Assembly (NCBI GenBank): GCA_036960605.1
Contig: JBALXI010000020.1
Location: forward strand, 15,729 to 79,728
DNA: 64,000 nucleotides
Direction: 5' to 3'
Source: Oleispira sp036960605
GTDB lineage: Bacteria; Pseudomonadota; Gammaproteobacteria; Pseudomonadales; Oceanobacteraceae
Numbering within the stretch: the stretch's first letter is position 1; every line of letters begins with the position of its first letter. A program made the translations under genes and the position numbers. Shown piece by piece: positions 62,694 through 64,000 of the stretch. The notes beneath the pieces were generated by a model, which had not been told where the DNA came from, searched no databases, and saw nothing but the letters and a program-made list of their open reading frames with translations.

Positions 62694-62737
62694 AGCACGA
62701 CCACTGATAATTACATAGACACAGGTTAGGAAATCTC

Positions 62738-63130
62738 ATGACAACTCAAGACAATGCAACACTACTCGCATGCAAAGAAGGCATCTCTACTTGGCAGAAA
62801 GCCTTCAACAGCCAGGATGCTGCTGGCTGTGCTGGGCAATATACGGCTGATTCTGTCATGGATGCGCGTCCATTTGGTACTTTTAAAGGGCGCGATGAGA
62901 TTCAGGCATTTTGGCAAAATATCATGGATCAAGGCTATGCCGACGTTGCTTATACCGACATCAGCTGGCAAGCCGTCAGTGAAGAAGAAAAAGAGCAGGG
63001 CTATATCCTGACTTCCTCTTGGACTATGAATAAAGCGTTTGGCGTCGTGCACAAAGAACATTGGGTCGTTGAAGCCGATGGTCGTGCACGCTTATTAAGC
63101 GATGACTTTGAAATACAAGGCGAGCGTTAA
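62738..63130 (+). CDS. SnoaL-like / DUF4440 (NTF2-fold) protein
   Basis: A 130-residue protein of the cone-shaped NTF2-like fold: helical start, then TADSVMDARPFGTFKGRDEIQAFWQNIMDQGY and the LTSSWTMNKAFGVVHKEHWVV strand pair. The family includes isomerases and small-molecule-binding proteins. AGGAAATCTC before the ATG is a fair ribosome site. Under the divergent LysR regulator by position. It overlaps the convergent oxygenase by four bases. Confidence 0.85.
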   Translation: MTTQDNATLLACKEGISTWQKAFNSQDAAGCAGQYTADSVMDARPFGTFKGRDEIQAFWQNIMDQGYADVAYTDISWQAVSEEEKEQGYILTSSWTMNKAFGVVHKEHWVVEADGRARLLSDDFEIQGER

Positions 63131-63972
63131 CCCTGCTTGAACAACACATCACTGCGGGCAATGTATTTAGTCCCGCGGGTGATAGGCACCGAGCTATGCA
63201 CTCTATGCAAAGGGTGCATGCCATGCGGGAAACAAAGAATTGATCCTGCTGGGGTGCGAATATCAATGTCTTTCATCGGTGCGTGACGGCCGACAGGTTG
63301 ATAAGGATCGTTGCCATTGACTCGAAAGCGGGTCGCTCCGCCATCAAAATCTTCGCTTAAGAACATCAAGAAGGTCATTTCACTGTAGCGATCAGGGTAG
63401 GCATCCGTCACCAAGTTTTGCTCGATCACTCGACTGCCTGGCCACGCGCCGTCAGTATGAAACTTAAAGAAATCACCTTCTTTATAACGATAAAAACGAA
63501 AACGCGCATTGATACCGACAGACTGTCTGCCCTCATATAAATTATCGGGGTCGGTTAAACTCGTGCCAGCTAAAGCGGGCGCAGGCATCAAGTGCGCGCA
63601 ACGTTGCCAAATAAGTTCATCGGTTGTTTTATCCACAACCCAAGTGACATTATCATTGTGGCGAACGTCTCGTGATAACGATACTGGCGCATCGGGTAAA
63701 AACCCCAGCGCTTCCGTCGTATCGATAAAGGCTTGGCATTCTTCTTTTGAAAATACATTCAATAGTTGAAATGCTCCAGGCACTTCTAAAATATCTTTAC
63801 GATAAACAATCAATGGCGCTGCCAGCGCAAGGCCAGTAGGATTCTCGCTATGGCTTGTCCATGTCGGCAATGATGGATTCTCTGCGCCGGGTTCACGGGC
63901 GACGATATAAAAATCTTTCTTATCGATATTGTGATCTTGGATGTCATGCTGCCTGGGCAAGACGGCATACAA
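63127..63972 (-). CDS. 2OG-Fe(II) oxygenase, prolyl-4-hydroxylase-like
   Basis: A 281-residue oxygenase. The iron-binding HxD is in FKFHTDGAW (about 168-176); the distal His is in PHGMHPLHRVHS, with the 2-oxoglutarate-binding Arg/Lys in PITRGTKYIARSD. The N-terminal 40 residues carry no known domain. Substrate unknown. Its upstream region ends at the right edge of the window. Confidence 0.87.
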   Translation of the reverse strand: MYAVLPRQHDIQDHNIDKKDFYIVAREPGAENPSLPTWTSHSENPTGLALAAPLIVYRKDILEVPGAFQLLNVFSKEECQAFIDTTEALGFLPDAPVSLSRDVRHNDNVTWVVDKTTDELIWQRCAHLMPAPALAGTSLTDPDNLYEGRQSVGINARFRFYRYKEGDFFKFHTDGAWPGSRVIEQNLVTDAYPDRYSEMTFLMFLSEDFDGGATRFRVNGNDPYQPVGRHAPMKDIDIRTPAGSILCFPHGMHPLHRVHSSVPITRGTKYIARSDVLFKQG

Positions 63973-64000
63973 GTGTGTAAGCAGGCACGAGAATTTTATT

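Noticed and set aside
1..64000. tRNA genes, CRISPR arrays, insertion sequences, phage or integron elements
   Set aside because: No cloverleaf, spaced direct repeats, transposase or integrase frames, or attachment-like repeats were seen on reading.

Overview
The window is AT-rich (about 40% GC by eye) and looks like the chromosome of a marine gammaproteobacterium. Supporting signs are Gram-negative lipoproteins, a 16-strand-type porin, several c-type cytochromes, H-NOX signalling, trhO, and many LysR, AraC, TetR and MarR regulators. The genus cannot be fixed from sequence alone. I see no tRNA, rRNA, CRISPR array, insertion sequence or phage gene.

The left 25 kb is an exopolysaccharide locus whose gene set matches the symbiosis polysaccharide (syp) locus of Vibrio fischeri, but rearranged. 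A first block has a Wzz-type chain-length protein, two glycosyltransferases and an initiating sugar transferase (sypO-P-Q-R order, 118-4994). An AraC regulator, a PEBP-family protein and a reverse-strand glycosyltransferase follow. Next come a glycosyltransferase, a Wzx flippase and a Wzy/ligase (7851-12106). The last block is sypA (STAS), sypB (OmpA lipoprotein), sypC (export), sypD (ATPase), sypF (hybrid kinase with HPt), sypE (kinase-REC-PP2C) and sypG (sigma-54 activator) at 12357-22810, then a reverse-strand glycosyltransferase and an epimerase-like protein. Five sites match the sigma-54 -24/-12 promoter with exact GG-to-GC spacing: a face-to-face pair at 7741-7798, one before sypA, and a divergent pair at 23890-24086. 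Two of these regions carry the same palindromic core, TTGC-N5-GCAA, at enhancer distance. The reading is a SypF-to-SypG phosphorelay driving several transcription units, with SypE and SypA as a partner-switching branch.

Directly next to this locus (25082-27908, reverse strand) is a nitric-oxide sensing operon: H-NOX, a histidine kinase, and a response regulator with a degenerate HD-GYP domain. Together with a diguanylate cyclase co-transcribed with a di-heme peroxidase (31263-33664) and a cytochrome b561-PilZ fusion paired with a pentaheme lipoprotein (41457-43321), the window is rich in redox-linked and gas-linked biofilm or c-di-GMP signalling.

From about 28 kb to 64 kb the content is ordinary accessory and housekeeping material in short operons: trhO, an AAA ATPase, a secreted metallohydrolase with a ricin-type lectin tail, a TetR-controlled alpha/beta hydrolase, a porin, cytochrome c', a GDPD lipoprotein, transporters, an MFS-acyltransferase fusion under a TetR regulator, a VOC/FMN-reductase/MATE/CDGSH-glutamate-synthase run, small DUF proteins, two AraC regulators, two secreted or unknown proteins, and a 2OG-Fe(II) oxygenase at the right edge. 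A 51-codon gene at 49480-49635 is easily missed.
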